In this document: positions 8,353-15,987 of the stretch, piece by piece
Layout: every line of letters begins with the position of its first letter
Numbering within the stretch: the stretch's first letter is position 1
NCBI GenBank assembly: GCA_964351395.1
Contig: CAYGOF010000006.1
Location: forward strand, 124,001 to 188,000
Direction of reading: 5' to 3'
Source: Imperialibacter sp964351395
GTDB lineage: Bacteria > Bacteroidota > Bacteroidia > Cytophagales > Cyclobacteriaceae
DNA: 64,000 nt
Notes under the pieces: model-generated
Told to the model about the DNA's origin: nothing
Seen by the model: only the letters and a program-made list of their open reading frames with translations
The model's database searches: none
Program-made: the position numbers and the translations under genes

Positions 8353-8802
8353 CTATTTCCTGCCAATAATTGTTACAGTGAAATTGTCGACATTCTTCAA
8401 GCTATCGAAGTGGGTAGCGGCAAAGCTCACAGCTTCAACAGGTGGTTTCATTTTTACCCAGCGAATAATATTTTGTTCTTCTACTTTTGAAGGTGCAGCA
8501 GCAGCTTCGACATTGAAAGCTTCAAGTGACTCCTCTTCAAACGGCAAAGCATGAGGCCCCTTAACCGTGATATAAGTGGCCTTGTTGTCAACGTATTCCA
8601 CAGCTACATCGTACATTTTAAAGTGTTGTACTAGTGTAGCGCCGTTTAGTCCACTTGAGGCGTAGGTGCTATCCGGTGTTCCCAAAATTGCCTCCACTTC
8701 TTCTGGAGAATGTCTTAAAACAGCGGGCGCATCGACGACGATCCTGCTTTTGCAACTTATAACAGCGAAAAATAGCAGCGAAAAAAGAATACTCTTGTTC
8801 AT
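8353..8802 (-). CDS. Putative small lipoprotein of unknown function
   Basis: From the ATG at 8802 the product is 149 aa and starts MNKSILFSLLFFAVISC, a lipoprotein signal with lipidated Cys at about 17. A longer frame exists upstream but adds a non-signal-like extension, so I reject it. The mature part includes an early segment (HSPEEVEAILGTPDSTY) like the start of an SmpA/OmlA-type fold, in which a GxP-[DS] turn follows a short helix, and an Ala/Glu-rich stretch. No function is recognised. It follows the ars genes on the same strand by 80 bp and could be the last gene of that transcript. Confidence 0.65.
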   Translation of the reverse strand: MNKSILFSLLFFAVISCKSRIVVDAPAVLRHSPEEVEAILGTPDSTYASSGLNGATLVQHFKMYDVAVEYVDNKATYITVKGPHALPFEEESLEAFNVEAAAAPSKVEEQNIIRWVKMKPPVEAVSFAATHFDSLKNVDNFTVTIIGRK

Positions 8803-8883
8803 ATAACAATTGGTTAGCTGCGAAAATATAAAATCAAGCTGAACCACCCAATACTTTATCTGAGGGGAAACAAGTTATGTGGC

Positions 8884-9495
8884 TCAGTTTATTTGAGAAA
8901 AAACGTACATCATTTCTGTAGCTATTTGAAGAGATCTTTCATCGTAACGCAACGATTCTTCAGGTGTATCATCAAAAGCCTTAGGATCCTCATACCTAAC
9001 TGCCAGGCGGGCTTCTGCCCCTGGAATATATGGGCAGTTTTCGTCAGCATGACTACAAGTCATCACTGCAGCAAAGCTTTCGGTTGCATTGGTCTCATCA
9101 TTGTAAGTCTTTGAAAATGCTGTAATGGGAGGTTCGTCAGTGCTGTAAGTAACCAGGTAAATGGGGTTGTTTTCACTTTCCTTCTTATCCACTTTGAAGC
9201 CTGCTCTTTTGATGCAAGCAACTGCCCTTTCGTTGAAAGCCGTTACTTCCACTCCTCCTGAATAGGATTCGATATCAACTTTATAAAGCGCTGCGGCTGT
9301 TTTCGCCCATATCTGGGAAAGCTGGCTTCGCCTGGAATTGTGTGTGCAAATGAAATTGAGTTTTACTATTTGCCCTTCATTTTTTTTGAGCTGAATATAT
9401 TCAATTAGCTGCGCTAGTACTTCCTTTCTTTCGTCAGAAATTCCATCCAATTGCAATGCTTCCGTCGTTTGTTTTAACTGTGGCAGTAATTCCAT
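8884..9495 (-). CDS. arsC: Arsenate reductase-like low-molecular-weight phosphatase
   Basis: The 203-aa protein carries the LMW-phosphatase/ArsC loop C50-T-H-N-S-R-R56 (CX5R) after a Lys-rich helix, plus the later Cys region MTCSHADENCPYIPGAEARLAVRYEDP that is kept in thioredoxin-type arsenate reductases and their Bacteroidota relatives. The expected reaction is reduction of arsenate to arsenite using thiols. It lies 22 bp after arsM in one operon, which supports the arsenic role. Family members are sometimes annotated simply as protein-tyrosine phosphatase, so the activity is inferred. Confidence 0.8.
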   Translation of the reverse strand: MELLPQLKQTTEALQLDGISDERKEVLAQLIEYIQLKKNEGQIVKLNFICTHNSRRSQLSQIWAKTAAALYKVDIESYSGGVEVTAFNERAVACIKRAGFKVDKKESENNPIYLVTYSTDEPPITAFSKTYNDETNATESFAAVMTCSHADENCPYIPGAEARLAVRYEDPKAFDDTPEESLRYDERSLQIATEMMYVFSQIN

Positions 9496-9517
9496 TTCTA
9501 TTCTTTTGGTTTATGCT

Positions 9518-10402
9518 TTAGCAGCAACCGCCTCCGGGAGCGCAGGCATTGTCACTTGGTTCATTCAGTTTTATTTCAATCTTTTCCTGCCTTACGCCTG
9601 GTTTTTGAGCGAATACCGTGATACTGAAAATACCAGTTTCGCCGTTTTTAAAAGCGGCTATTTCATCAGCAGAAAGATATTTGCTTAAGATATCGTTGGG
9701 AATGATGATGGCCTTTTCTTTCTGAACAATTATATTTTCAAACCCCGTTTTATTGATAAAGCCTAAATACTCATCTTTTTGGATGGCCCCTGCTACACAT
9801 CCTGCATACATCTCGGCGTCCTCCCGCAAGGCTTTAGGAAGGTCTCCTACAAGCACAATATCTGAAATACTGAAGTGCCCACCCGGTTTAAGTACTCTAA
9901 AAATTTCACTGATTACTGCTTGTTTATTAGGCACCAGGTTTAACACGCAATTGCTAACAATTACGTCCGCAATGTTGTCTGAAACAGGCATGGTTTCTAT
10001 ATCTCCCTGGCGGAACTCCACATTGTTGTATCCAAGCTTTTCTGCGTTGGCACGGGCCTTTTTTATCATCGCTTCCGTGAAGTCGATGCCTATTACTTTT
10101 CCTGTGTCTCCAGTTTCATGACGGGCTAAAAAACAGTCGTTACCTGCGCCAGAGCCGAGATCGATGACGGTATCGCCCTTACGAATTTTCGCAAATTGTG
10201 TTGGTAGCCCGCAACCCAATCCAAGGTCGGCCTCCTCATGGTAGCCACTTAGTCCTGTATAGTCATCTGTCATTATATTGTATACTTCAGTAGTGTTGCC
10301 GCCTGCGCCACAACAAGATGATTGGTTGACTTCTATGTCTTGTTCCGCAATTTTACTGTATTTATCACGAACAATAGTTTTGAGTTTTTCGGAGGTAGTC
10401 AT
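9518..10402 (-). CDS. arsM: Arsenite S-adenosylmethionine methyltransferase
   Basis: The product is 294 aa from the ATG at 10402; an in-frame TTG at 10408 is less likely. The SAM-binding motif is DLGSGAGND (81-89). Cys64 (GLGCGLP), Cys152 (SNCVLNL) and Cys202 (YAGCVAGA) fit the three conserved arsenite-binding cysteines of ArsM. Extra Cys pairs occur at 30-31 and at the C-terminal tail GGGCC. The enzyme methylates As(III) to volatile or exportable forms. A copy of the putative ArsR operator lies 17 bp before the start. Confidence 0.92.
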   Translation of the reverse strand: MTTSEKLKTIVRDKYSKIAEQDIEVNQSSCCGAGGNTTEVYNIMTDDYTGLSGYHEEADLGLGCGLPTQFAKIRKGDTVIDLGSGAGNDCFLARHETGDTGKVIGIDFTEAMIKKARANAEKLGYNNVEFRQGDIETMPVSDNIADVIVSNCVLNLVPNKQAVISEIFRVLKPGGHFSISDIVLVGDLPKALREDAEMYAGCVAGAIQKDEYLGFINKTGFENIIVQKEKAIIIPNDILSKYLSADEIAAFKNGETGIFSITVFAQKPGVRQEKIEIKLNEPSDNACAPGGGCC

Positions 10403-10418
10403 AGTCAAAGAATGTTTA

Positions 10419-10436
10419 ATTGCAATATTACGATGT
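10419..10436. promoter_or_regulatory. Candidate ArsR operator, copy 1 (before arsM)
   Basis: ATTGCAATATTACGATGT is identical over 18 bp to the site before arsR at 10786-10803. The core is an imperfect palindrome (12 of 16 positions symmetrical), as expected for a dimeric ArsR/SmtB repressor. Confidence 0.65.
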
Positions 10437-10452
10437 TATCACCTAAATTTTT

Positions 10453-10773
10453 TTAGCAGCAAGTTGGGTGCCGGTTAAACATACCGTTAAACAGGCCTTT
10501 CACCTCCGACCACCTGACCGGGTCAATGCAATAGCTCACAGACACTCCTTCAATAGTGCCTTTGATAAGGCCTATGTCTTTGAGTTCACGCAAATGTTGA
10601 CTGATTGTTGCCTGCGCCAGGCCCAATTCATCAACAAGATCACCGTTGATACAGGCATTAGCCTTCAGCAAGTGTTCAATGATCGCTACACGGGCCGGAT
10701 GCGCAAACCCTTTGGCAATAATTGCCAGGTCGTTTTGCTCAGCGGTAAAGAGATTTGTCTTAGTTACTCCCAT
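10453..10773 (-). CDS. arsR: ArsR/SmtB-family metalloregulator
   Basis: A 106-aa winged-helix repressor: helix-turn-helix around LVDELGLAQATISQHLRELKDIGLI and a beta-wing (GTIEGVSVSYCID). The classic ELCVCDL metal site is not present; the alpha-3 region instead has NACINGDL, with one Cys. A Cys-Cys pair ends the protein (HPTCC). These are plausible As(III) ligands, as ArsR sensors have moved their Cys sites repeatedly. It heads the arsR-arsM-arsC transcript and probably represses it through the sites at 10786-10803 and 10419-10436. Confidence 0.88.
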   Translation of the reverse strand: MGVTKTNLFTAEQNDLAIIAKGFAHPARVAIIEHLLKANACINGDLVDELGLAQATISQHLRELKDIGLIKGTIEGVSVSYCIDPVRWSEVKGLFNGMFNRHPTCC

Positions 10774-10785
10774 CTATTTAGTTAT

Positions 10786-10820
10786 ATTGCAATATTACGA
10801 TGTAATTATAAACATACAAA
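10786..10820 (-). promoter_or_regulatory. arsR promoter overlapped by ArsR operator copy 2
   Basis: On the minus strand TTTG (10820-10817) and TAATATTG (10797-10790) are separated by 19 bp, a near-perfect Bacteroidota -33/-7 promoter (one mismatch in the -7 box). The 18-bp repeat ATTGCAATATTACGATGT (10786-10803 on the plus strand) covers the -7 box, so a bound repressor would block polymerase. Confidence 0.7.
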
Positions 10821-10872
10821 CGCAATTGCCAAATCTTTACTGGCGCATTCGCTAATATTATGTCAATATCAC

Positions 10873-11328
10873 ATGCTTATGACAAACGAAATCATGCTCT
10901 CCATATGGAAAATGGGTCGAACACGGCTCACCAAGCTTTTGCCCTTCATTCAGCCCAATACCTTATTGTGTCGCATCCATCCTACCAGCAACTCAACAGG
11001 ATGGTTACTCAGGCATATCGCTGAAGTTGAGCTGCTTTTTGCCAAGAATATCTTCGGAAGGCCTCTTCAGGTTAAATTAACCACCGTTGGGTCCGGCATC
11101 AAAGACCATGGCCATCATACGGATTTGATTGCGTTGAAAAAGCTGTTGGAGAAATCAGGCAGGGAATTGGAAGCTGCCATCCTTCAGCAAGAGAACGGTA
11201 GCTGGGATGCAGAAGTTACTACCAATGAGTTTGGAACAATCACCAAAGCAGAAGCTCTTTCCAGGATCACGACTCATACTGCCTGGCATGCTGGCCAGCT
11301 GGCACTAATTATCAAGTATGGGTCTTAA
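10873..11328 (+). CDS. DinB-family protein, cytoplasmic
   Basis: I place the start at the ATG 10873 (or 10879); the longer open frame upstream only runs antisense through arsR. The 151-aa product has the DinB bundle with candidate metal ligands in WLLRHIAEVE, in HGHHTD, and in the C-terminal HTAWHAGQLALI. There is no signal peptide, unlike the DinB protein at 1011-1535. It is divergent from arsR and starts about 70 bp from the operator, so ArsR may also affect it. No substrate can be named. Confidence 0.75.
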   Translation: MLMTNEIMLSIWKMGRTRLTKLLPFIQPNTLLCRIHPTSNSTGWLLRHIAEVELLFAKNIFGRPLQVKLTTVGSGIKDHGHHTDLIALKKLLEKSGRELEAAILQQENGSWDAEVTTNEFGTITKAEALSRITTHTAWHAGQLALIIKYGS

Positions 11329-11349
11329 AAACGACTGAATCAACAACCT

Positions 11350-12951
11350 TTAAGCCTCACTGTCCGCCATTCTGTTGTGCTCCGATTGAAAAGCAAAATC
11401 GATGTCAGGATATTTCGAAATCATAACATCGAGCATACCCTTAGATTCTGCCAGGTATACCGGAAGATTGTCTTTATCGAGTGCTATGGAGTTGGCTTTA
11501 AAGTCAAGGAAGTCTTTTAGCTTGGCAGGATTGTCCGAACTTACCCAACACGCTTTGTACATCGACATCGGTCTGAACTGACAATTGGCACCATACTCAT
11601 GCAGGAGCCTGTATTGTATAACGTCAAACTGCAGCTCACCTACCGTACCAACGATCTTTCTATTACCGGGCTGCTTGATGAACAACTGCGCCACACCCTC
11701 GTCAGTCAGCTGATGGATACCTTTTTCCATTTGTTTGGACTTCATGGGGTCAATATTTTCCAGTTCGCGGAAAATCTCTGGTGAGAAGCTCGGAATGCCC
11801 TTATAGGTCAATACTTCACCTTCGCTGAGGGTATCACCAATTTTGAAGTTGCCTGTATCGTAGAGCCCCACAACATCACCTGGGTAGGCCGAGTCAATTG
11901 TTTCTTTGTCCTGGGCCATAAAACTAGTCGGGTTGGCAAAGCGTATATTTTTATTCAACCTTACGTGGTGGTAAAACTTATTACGCTCAAAGACGCCGCT
12001 ACAAATTCTTAGGAACGCGATTCTGTCACGATGACGGGGGTCAAGGTTAGCATGTATTTTGAAGACAAAACCTGTGAAGTTTTTTTCTGTAGGCTGTACT
12101 GATCTCAGGTTGGTGTTGCGTGGACGAGGAGTCGGCGCTACTTCAATAAACGTGTCGAGCAGTTCCTGCACGCCAAAGTTATTCAAGGCACTGCCAAAGA
12201 AAACAGGTGCCAGCAAGCCATCGAGGTAGTTTTCTTTTTCAAAAGGTTCATAGGCCATTTCTACCAGTTCGGCATCTTCCCTTAAGGTATCGGCATCTTT
12301 ACCGATAATCTTTTCCAGCTCCGGGCTTTGAAGGTCTGAAAACGAGACGATGTCTCTTTCAACCGCCGTTTTGTTAGCGTTGAAAAGATTGAGGTGCTTT
12401 TTATAAAGATTGTATACGCCTTTGAAATCGGAGCCATTATTGATTGGCCAACTAAGAGGCCGCACTTTGATGCTTAGCTTGTCCTCCAATTCATCCATTA
12501 GTTCGAATGGATCTTTGCCTGGGCGGTCCATCTTATTCACAAACACGATCACCGGTGTATCCCTCATGCGGCACACACTCATCAGCTTCTCGGTTTGTTC
12601 CTCCACTCCTTTTACCGAGTCTACTACCAGAATAACACTATCTACTGCTGTAAGTGTGCGGTAAGTATCCTCGGCAAAGTCTTTGTGACCCGGTGTATCC
12701 AGCAGGTTGATCTTTATGCCTTTGTATTCGAATCCCATGACCGAGGTTGCCACCGAAATACCACGCTGCTTTTCAATCTCCATGAAGTCGGAGGTAGCTG
12801 TTTTTTTGATTTTATTGTTTTTAACAGCCCCCGCCGATTGAATGGCTCCACCAAACAGAAGCAATTTTTCGGTGAGGGTGGTCTTTCCAGCATCGGGGTG
12901 ACTGATAATGGCAAAAGTTCTGCGACGATCGAGTTCTGCAGTGTTCTTCAT
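11350..12951 (-). CDS. prfC: Peptide chain release factor 3
   Basis: A full-length 533-aa translational GTPase. The G motifs are SHPDAGKTTLTEK (P-loop), the SVATSVM switch I segment, DTPGHKDF (G3) and NKMDR (G4), followed by the RF3-specific C-terminal domain (QFDVIQYRLLHEYGANCQFRPMS). RF3 recycles RF1 and RF2 from the ribosome after peptide release. It is a single gene, convergent with the DinB gene by about 20 bp. A TATATTTG box lies upstream at 13029-13022. Confidence 0.97.
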   Translation of the reverse strand: MKNTAELDRRRTFAIISHPDAGKTTLTEKLLLFGGAIQSAGAVKNNKIKKTATSDFMEIEKQRGISVATSVMGFEYKGIKINLLDTPGHKDFAEDTYRTLTAVDSVILVVDSVKGVEEQTEKLMSVCRMRDTPVIVFVNKMDRPGKDPFELMDELEDKLSIKVRPLSWPINNGSDFKGVYNLYKKHLNLFNANKTAVERDIVSFSDLQSPELEKIIGKDADTLREDAELVEMAYEPFEKENYLDGLLAPVFFGSALNNFGVQELLDTFIEVAPTPRPRNTNLRSVQPTEKNFTGFVFKIHANLDPRHRDRIAFLRICSGVFERNKFYHHVRLNKNIRFANPTSFMAQDKETIDSAYPGDVVGLYDTGNFKIGDTLSEGEVLTYKGIPSFSPEIFRELENIDPMKSKQMEKGIHQLTDEGVAQLFIKQPGNRKIVGTVGELQFDVIQYRLLHEYGANCQFRPMSMYKACWVSSDNPAKLKDFLDFKANSIALDKDNLPVYLAESKGMLDVMISKYPDIDFAFQSEHNRMADSEA

Positions 12952-13021
12952 ACAGCTAGTAAGCTAGTCGTGATTTATTCAGGATTTGTGGTGTCAAATG
13001 ACCTCATTCACAAAGATTTTG

Positions 13022-13029
13022 CAAATATA
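13022..13029 (-). promoter_or_regulatory. -7 box upstream of prfC
   Basis: TATATTTG on the minus strand matches TAnnTTTG and lies 71 bp before the prfC ATG. A TTG is found only 12 bp further upstream, shorter than the usual 19, so the -33 element is uncertain. Confidence 0.35.
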
Positions 13030-13079
13030 GGTCTTTAAGAACAAGAGACATACTTGCCACAGAAGAAATAAGAGGCACG

Positions 13080-13820
13080 CTACTTTTTGCTCTTTTGAAT
13101 ATAGGTGAGGAGTATCTTTTTAAGAGAAGCAATTTCTTTTTGAATGGCTTCTACTTCCCGGGCTTTCAATGCAACCGTTTGGTTCCTATTCTCTAATGTC
13201 ACTTCTTGATCACTCAAGCCAGCACCAGCTTCCATTCCACTACTTTTGCTGCGTGCCTTTTCGATACTGATGATCAGTTTCTGCTGTTTTACAATGGCTT
13301 TTTGATGTTGCTGGCTTGCCTTTTTTGCCTTTTTTTCTGCTTTTATTATCAGCCCTTGCACGTAGTCGCCGTAGAATTTGGCCTTGAATTCCTCCAAAAA
13401 ATATTTTGTCTGTTGGAGGTAGTCTTTTTTTGTATTTGGCACCATATTAAAGCCATTGAGCACCAGCGTAAGTTTGGTTCGATCGTTAGCTTTCGTAATT
13501 TCAGAAAACATTTCTACAGGCCTGTTGGAGGTGCCTTTTTCTGGAGGAATAGAAAGCCGCCAGTAGGTTTTTCTGTCTTTTACCCTGGCTACCCGTTTCA
13601 GATATCTCCACCAGCCTTTTTCTACGGTTTTTTCATCAAAATCAAACAAAGCTGAGTAGCCAGTATGTTGATCGCTGCCAATAGTGAGGGAGGCAGTATT
13701 CACAGCCGGCCCAAAATCTGGCATTGAGCCAGCGTTGGTTGATTTAGCTTGCTGTGCGAGGGAGGCTTGAGCGAAAAAAACAATAATTGAAACAGAAAGT
13801 AGAGAAATAGGGTTTTTCAT
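13080..13820 (-). CDS. Secreted protein with C-terminal coiled coil, function unknown
   Basis: The 246-aa protein has a signal peptide (about 1-22, ending SLAQ). A central beta-rich region (about 40-135) has no motif I recognise. The C-terminal third (about 155-246) is strongly helical and charged, with heptad-like Lys/Glu/Gln/Leu repeats (KAEKKAKKASQQHQKAIVKQ and VEAIQKEIASLKKILLTYIQ). It should lie in the periplasm or on the outer membrane. It stands alone between prfC and a divergent epimerase gene. Confidence 0.7.
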   Translation of the reverse strand: MKNPISLLSVSIIVFFAQASLAQQAKSTNAGSMPDFGPAVNTASLTIGSDQHTGYSALFDFDEKTVEKGWWRYLKRVARVKDRKTYWRLSIPPEKGTSNRPVEMFSEITKANDRTKLTLVLNGFNMVPNTKKDYLQQTKYFLEEFKAKFYGDYVQGLIIKAEKKAKKASQQHQKAIVKQQKLIISIEKARSKSSGMEAGAGLSDQEVTLENRNQTVALKAREVEAIQKEIASLKKILLTYIQKSKK

Positions 13821-13939
13821 TCAACCAGGTTCACTTAGGCAATTTTAACATTGGTCAAAAATGCGTAATTAATACCGAACTTGAAAAACCCTTTTGCTGT
13901 ACATCACATACCAGAACAAAGAATAACATAAAGACACCT

Positions 13940-14848
13940 GTGAAAAAGAAAGTGCTTATTTCGGGAGGTAGTGGTTTGATTGGTACACGCCTCAGTGAAA
14001 TGCTAGTTGAGAAGGGGTATGAGGTAATCTGGTTAAGCAGGTCCGGTGGAACTGGTGTTCCCTACAAAGTTGTCACCTGGGATATTTCAAGAGGAACCCT
14101 TGATGTAGAGGCGCTGGAAGGATTGGAAGCAGTAGTGCATCTGGCTGGGGCTGGTGTGGCTGATGAGCGATGGACGAAAAAAAGGAAGGAAATCATTATG
14201 AATAGCCGTACTGAGTCCACGACACTGCTCATGAATCGACTTAGTGAGGTTAAAGACAAACCCAAAGTTTTCATTGGTGCCTCTGCCATTGGTTATTATG
14301 GCGCTAATACAGGGAATGTGCCGATAGATGAAGAGTCAGTAAACGGAAGCGATTTTCTAGCCAGGGTAGTGCTTGCATGGGAGAGGGCTTCCGATCCTGT
14401 AGAGTTATTAGGCATTCGGCGGACATTGTTACGGGTGGGTGTCGTGTTGAGCGCCGATGGTGGCGCATTGCCGGAAATACTCGCTCCTTTAAAATGGGGC
14501 TTTGGTGCGCCGCTGGGATCAGGCAACCAATGGATGAGTTGGATTCATATCGAAGATTTGTGCCGATTGTTTGTCGAAGCAATAGAAAACCCTAACTACA
14601 ATGGCACCTACAATGGTGTGGCACCAAGCCCGGCCACGAACAGGGAGGTGACCAAGGCCGCAGCTTCAGTACTCAACAAGCCTCTTTGGCTGCCTGCGGT
14701 TCCTGGCTTTGCGTTGAAATTAGCATTAGGTGAGATGGCCCAAATTGTATTAGGCGGAAGTATGATTTCCTCGAAGAAAGTGGAGAAATTGGGTTTCGAA
14801 TTTCGTTTTCCAAAGTTAGAAGTGGCTCTGAAGGACATCCTTTCGTAG
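13940..14848 (+). CDS. TIGR01777-family NAD(P)-dependent epimerase (SDR39U1/YfcH-like)
   Basis: A 302-aa extended SDR: the Rossmann motif SGGSGLIG near residues 8-15, and a central ASAIGYYG segment matching the YfcH/TIGR01777 signature. A C-terminal DUF1731-like domain ends it (SSKKVEKLGFEFRFPKLEVALKDIL). It begins with GTG at 13940; no in-frame ATG exists close by and the GTG gives the expected KKKVLISGG start. The physiological substrate of this widespread family is unknown. A lytic transglycosylase gene follows about 115 bp downstream. Confidence 0.88.
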   Translation: MKKKVLISGGSGLIGTRLSEMLVEKGYEVIWLSRSGGTGVPYKVVTWDISRGTLDVEALEGLEAVVHLAGAGVADERWTKKRKEIIMNSRTESTTLLMNRLSEVKDKPKVFIGASAIGYYGANTGNVPIDEESVNGSDFLARVVLAWERASDPVELLGIRRTLLRVGVVLSADGGALPEILAPLKWGFGAPLGSGNQWMSWIHIEDLCRLFVEAIENPNYNGTYNGVAPSPATNREVTKAAASVLNKPLWLPAVPGFALKLALGEMAQIVLGGSMISSKKVEKLGFEFRFPKLEVALKDILS

Positions 14849-14916
14849 TTCCTGGTGCGCTAACCAATTCTCCGGTTATGTTTTGATCCTGCATTTTAAT
14901 TCTCTCGATTTAAAGC

Positions 14917-14924
14917 TATTTTTG
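14917..14924 (+). promoter_or_regulatory. -7 box of the lytic transglycosylase gene
   Basis: TATTTTTG fits TAnnTTTG and lies about 40 bp upstream of the chosen ATG at 14965. No -33 element at the right distance was found. Confidence 0.35.
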
Positions 14925-14964
14925 CGTTTTGCCGATTCGGCAATGGCGTCAAGCAAAAAAAACT

Positions 14965-15957
14965 ATGCGAAAATTTATTATGCTGCAGCTTTGGCTCGGC
15001 ATCCTAATCATAGGTGGGTATTTGGTGTACAATCGTACCGCAGGAAAGGATGAGTATTTGACACCTCCTCCAGCTTCTATGGAAACCGTGCCAATGGAAG
15101 TTACCCTGCCCGACAACTACGTGAAAGTATTTGAAATACCCGATTCGCTGAGTTTCGCCGGAGAGCCTGTTCCTTTGCAGATGACCGACGTTAGAGAACG
15201 CCTCGACAGAGAAATTCATGTCAACTCCTACTGGCACAGCAGCACCATTTTTCTCATCAAGCGCTCCCATCGATGGTTACCCTTGTTGGATTCCCTGCTC
15301 GAAGAAAAAGGGATACCTTCTGATTTCAAGTACCTGGCAGTAATAGAAAGCGGCCTTGAAAATGTCGTGTCGCCCAGGCAAGCTGTTGGCTTTTGGCAAA
15401 TTAGAGAAGGTACAGGCAATGATTTTGGCCTCATCATCAACAGAGAAGTTGATCAGCGTTATGACCCAATAGAAGCCACAGCTGCAGCTGCGAAGTATAT
15501 GCTCAAGGCAAAAGAAAAATTCGGTAACTGGACCAACGTAGCCGCTTCGTACAATATGGGTATGAAGGGACTTGCCGATGAACTGGAGGAGCAGAAGACA
15601 GATTCTTACTACGACCTGCTCCTAAACGAGGAGACTTCCCGCTATATGTTTCGCCTTTTAGCCATTAAGGAAATATTGGAACATCCGAAAAAATATGGAT
15701 ACGACATACCGGAAGAGCTACTGTATCCTGTCATTCCGCTCGACACCTTAAGAGTCAATGAGGACATTCCCAGCCTGGTCGATTTTGCCCAGGAGCGAGG
15801 ATTGTCTTATAAGGAACTTAGGATGCATAATCCCTGGTTAAGGAGGGGTGCTTTGAATGTCACGAGGGGAAGGAGTTATCTTTTGCGCCTGCCAAAAGGA
15901 CATTTGGAGGCAGTTCCGGAAAAAGTAAAACTGGACAGTGCCGTATCAGGAAATTGA
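14965..15957 (+). CDS. Membrane-anchored lytic transglycosylase (SLT domain)
   Basis: The product is 330 aa from the ATG at 14965, which starts an N-terminal membrane anchor (FIMLQLWLGILIIGGYLVY). An SLT/GEWL fold follows: the catalytic Glu in YLAVIESGLEN, then SPRQAVGFWQI and the AASYNMG motif, all MltD-like. A degenerate LysM-like segment near the C-terminus (DIPSLVDFAQERGLSYKELRMHNPW) may bind peptidoglycan. The enzyme cleaves glycan strands to form 1,6-anhydro ends. It is 30 bp upstream of uvrA and may share a transcript with it. Confidence 0.88.
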   Translation: MRKFIMLQLWLGILIIGGYLVYNRTAGKDEYLTPPPASMETVPMEVTLPDNYVKVFEIPDSLSFAGEPVPLQMTDVRERLDREIHVNSYWHSSTIFLIKRSHRWLPLLDSLLEEKGIPSDFKYLAVIESGLENVVSPRQAVGFWQIREGTGNDFGLIINREVDQRYDPIEATAAAAKYMLKAKEKFGNWTNVAASYNMGMKGLADELEEQKTDSYYDLLLNEETSRYMFRLLAIKEILEHPKKYGYDIPEELLYPVIPLDTLRVNEDIPSLVDFAQERGLSYKELRMHNPWLRRGALNVTRGRSYLLRLPKGHLEAVPEKVKLDSAVSGN

Positions 15958-15987
15958 TATTATTTGAACATTTGCAGTCATCATAGC

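Noticed and set aside
10468..10872. Plus-strand extension of the DinB frame upstream of 10873
   Set aside because: It runs antisense through arsR and its promoter and does not look like DinB sequence; the family similarity begins after the ATG at 10873.
14062..14838. Several minus-strand frames opposite the TIGR01777 epimerase
   Set aside because: Their Ser/Pro/Arg-rich translations are shadows of a well-supported gene in the other strand.
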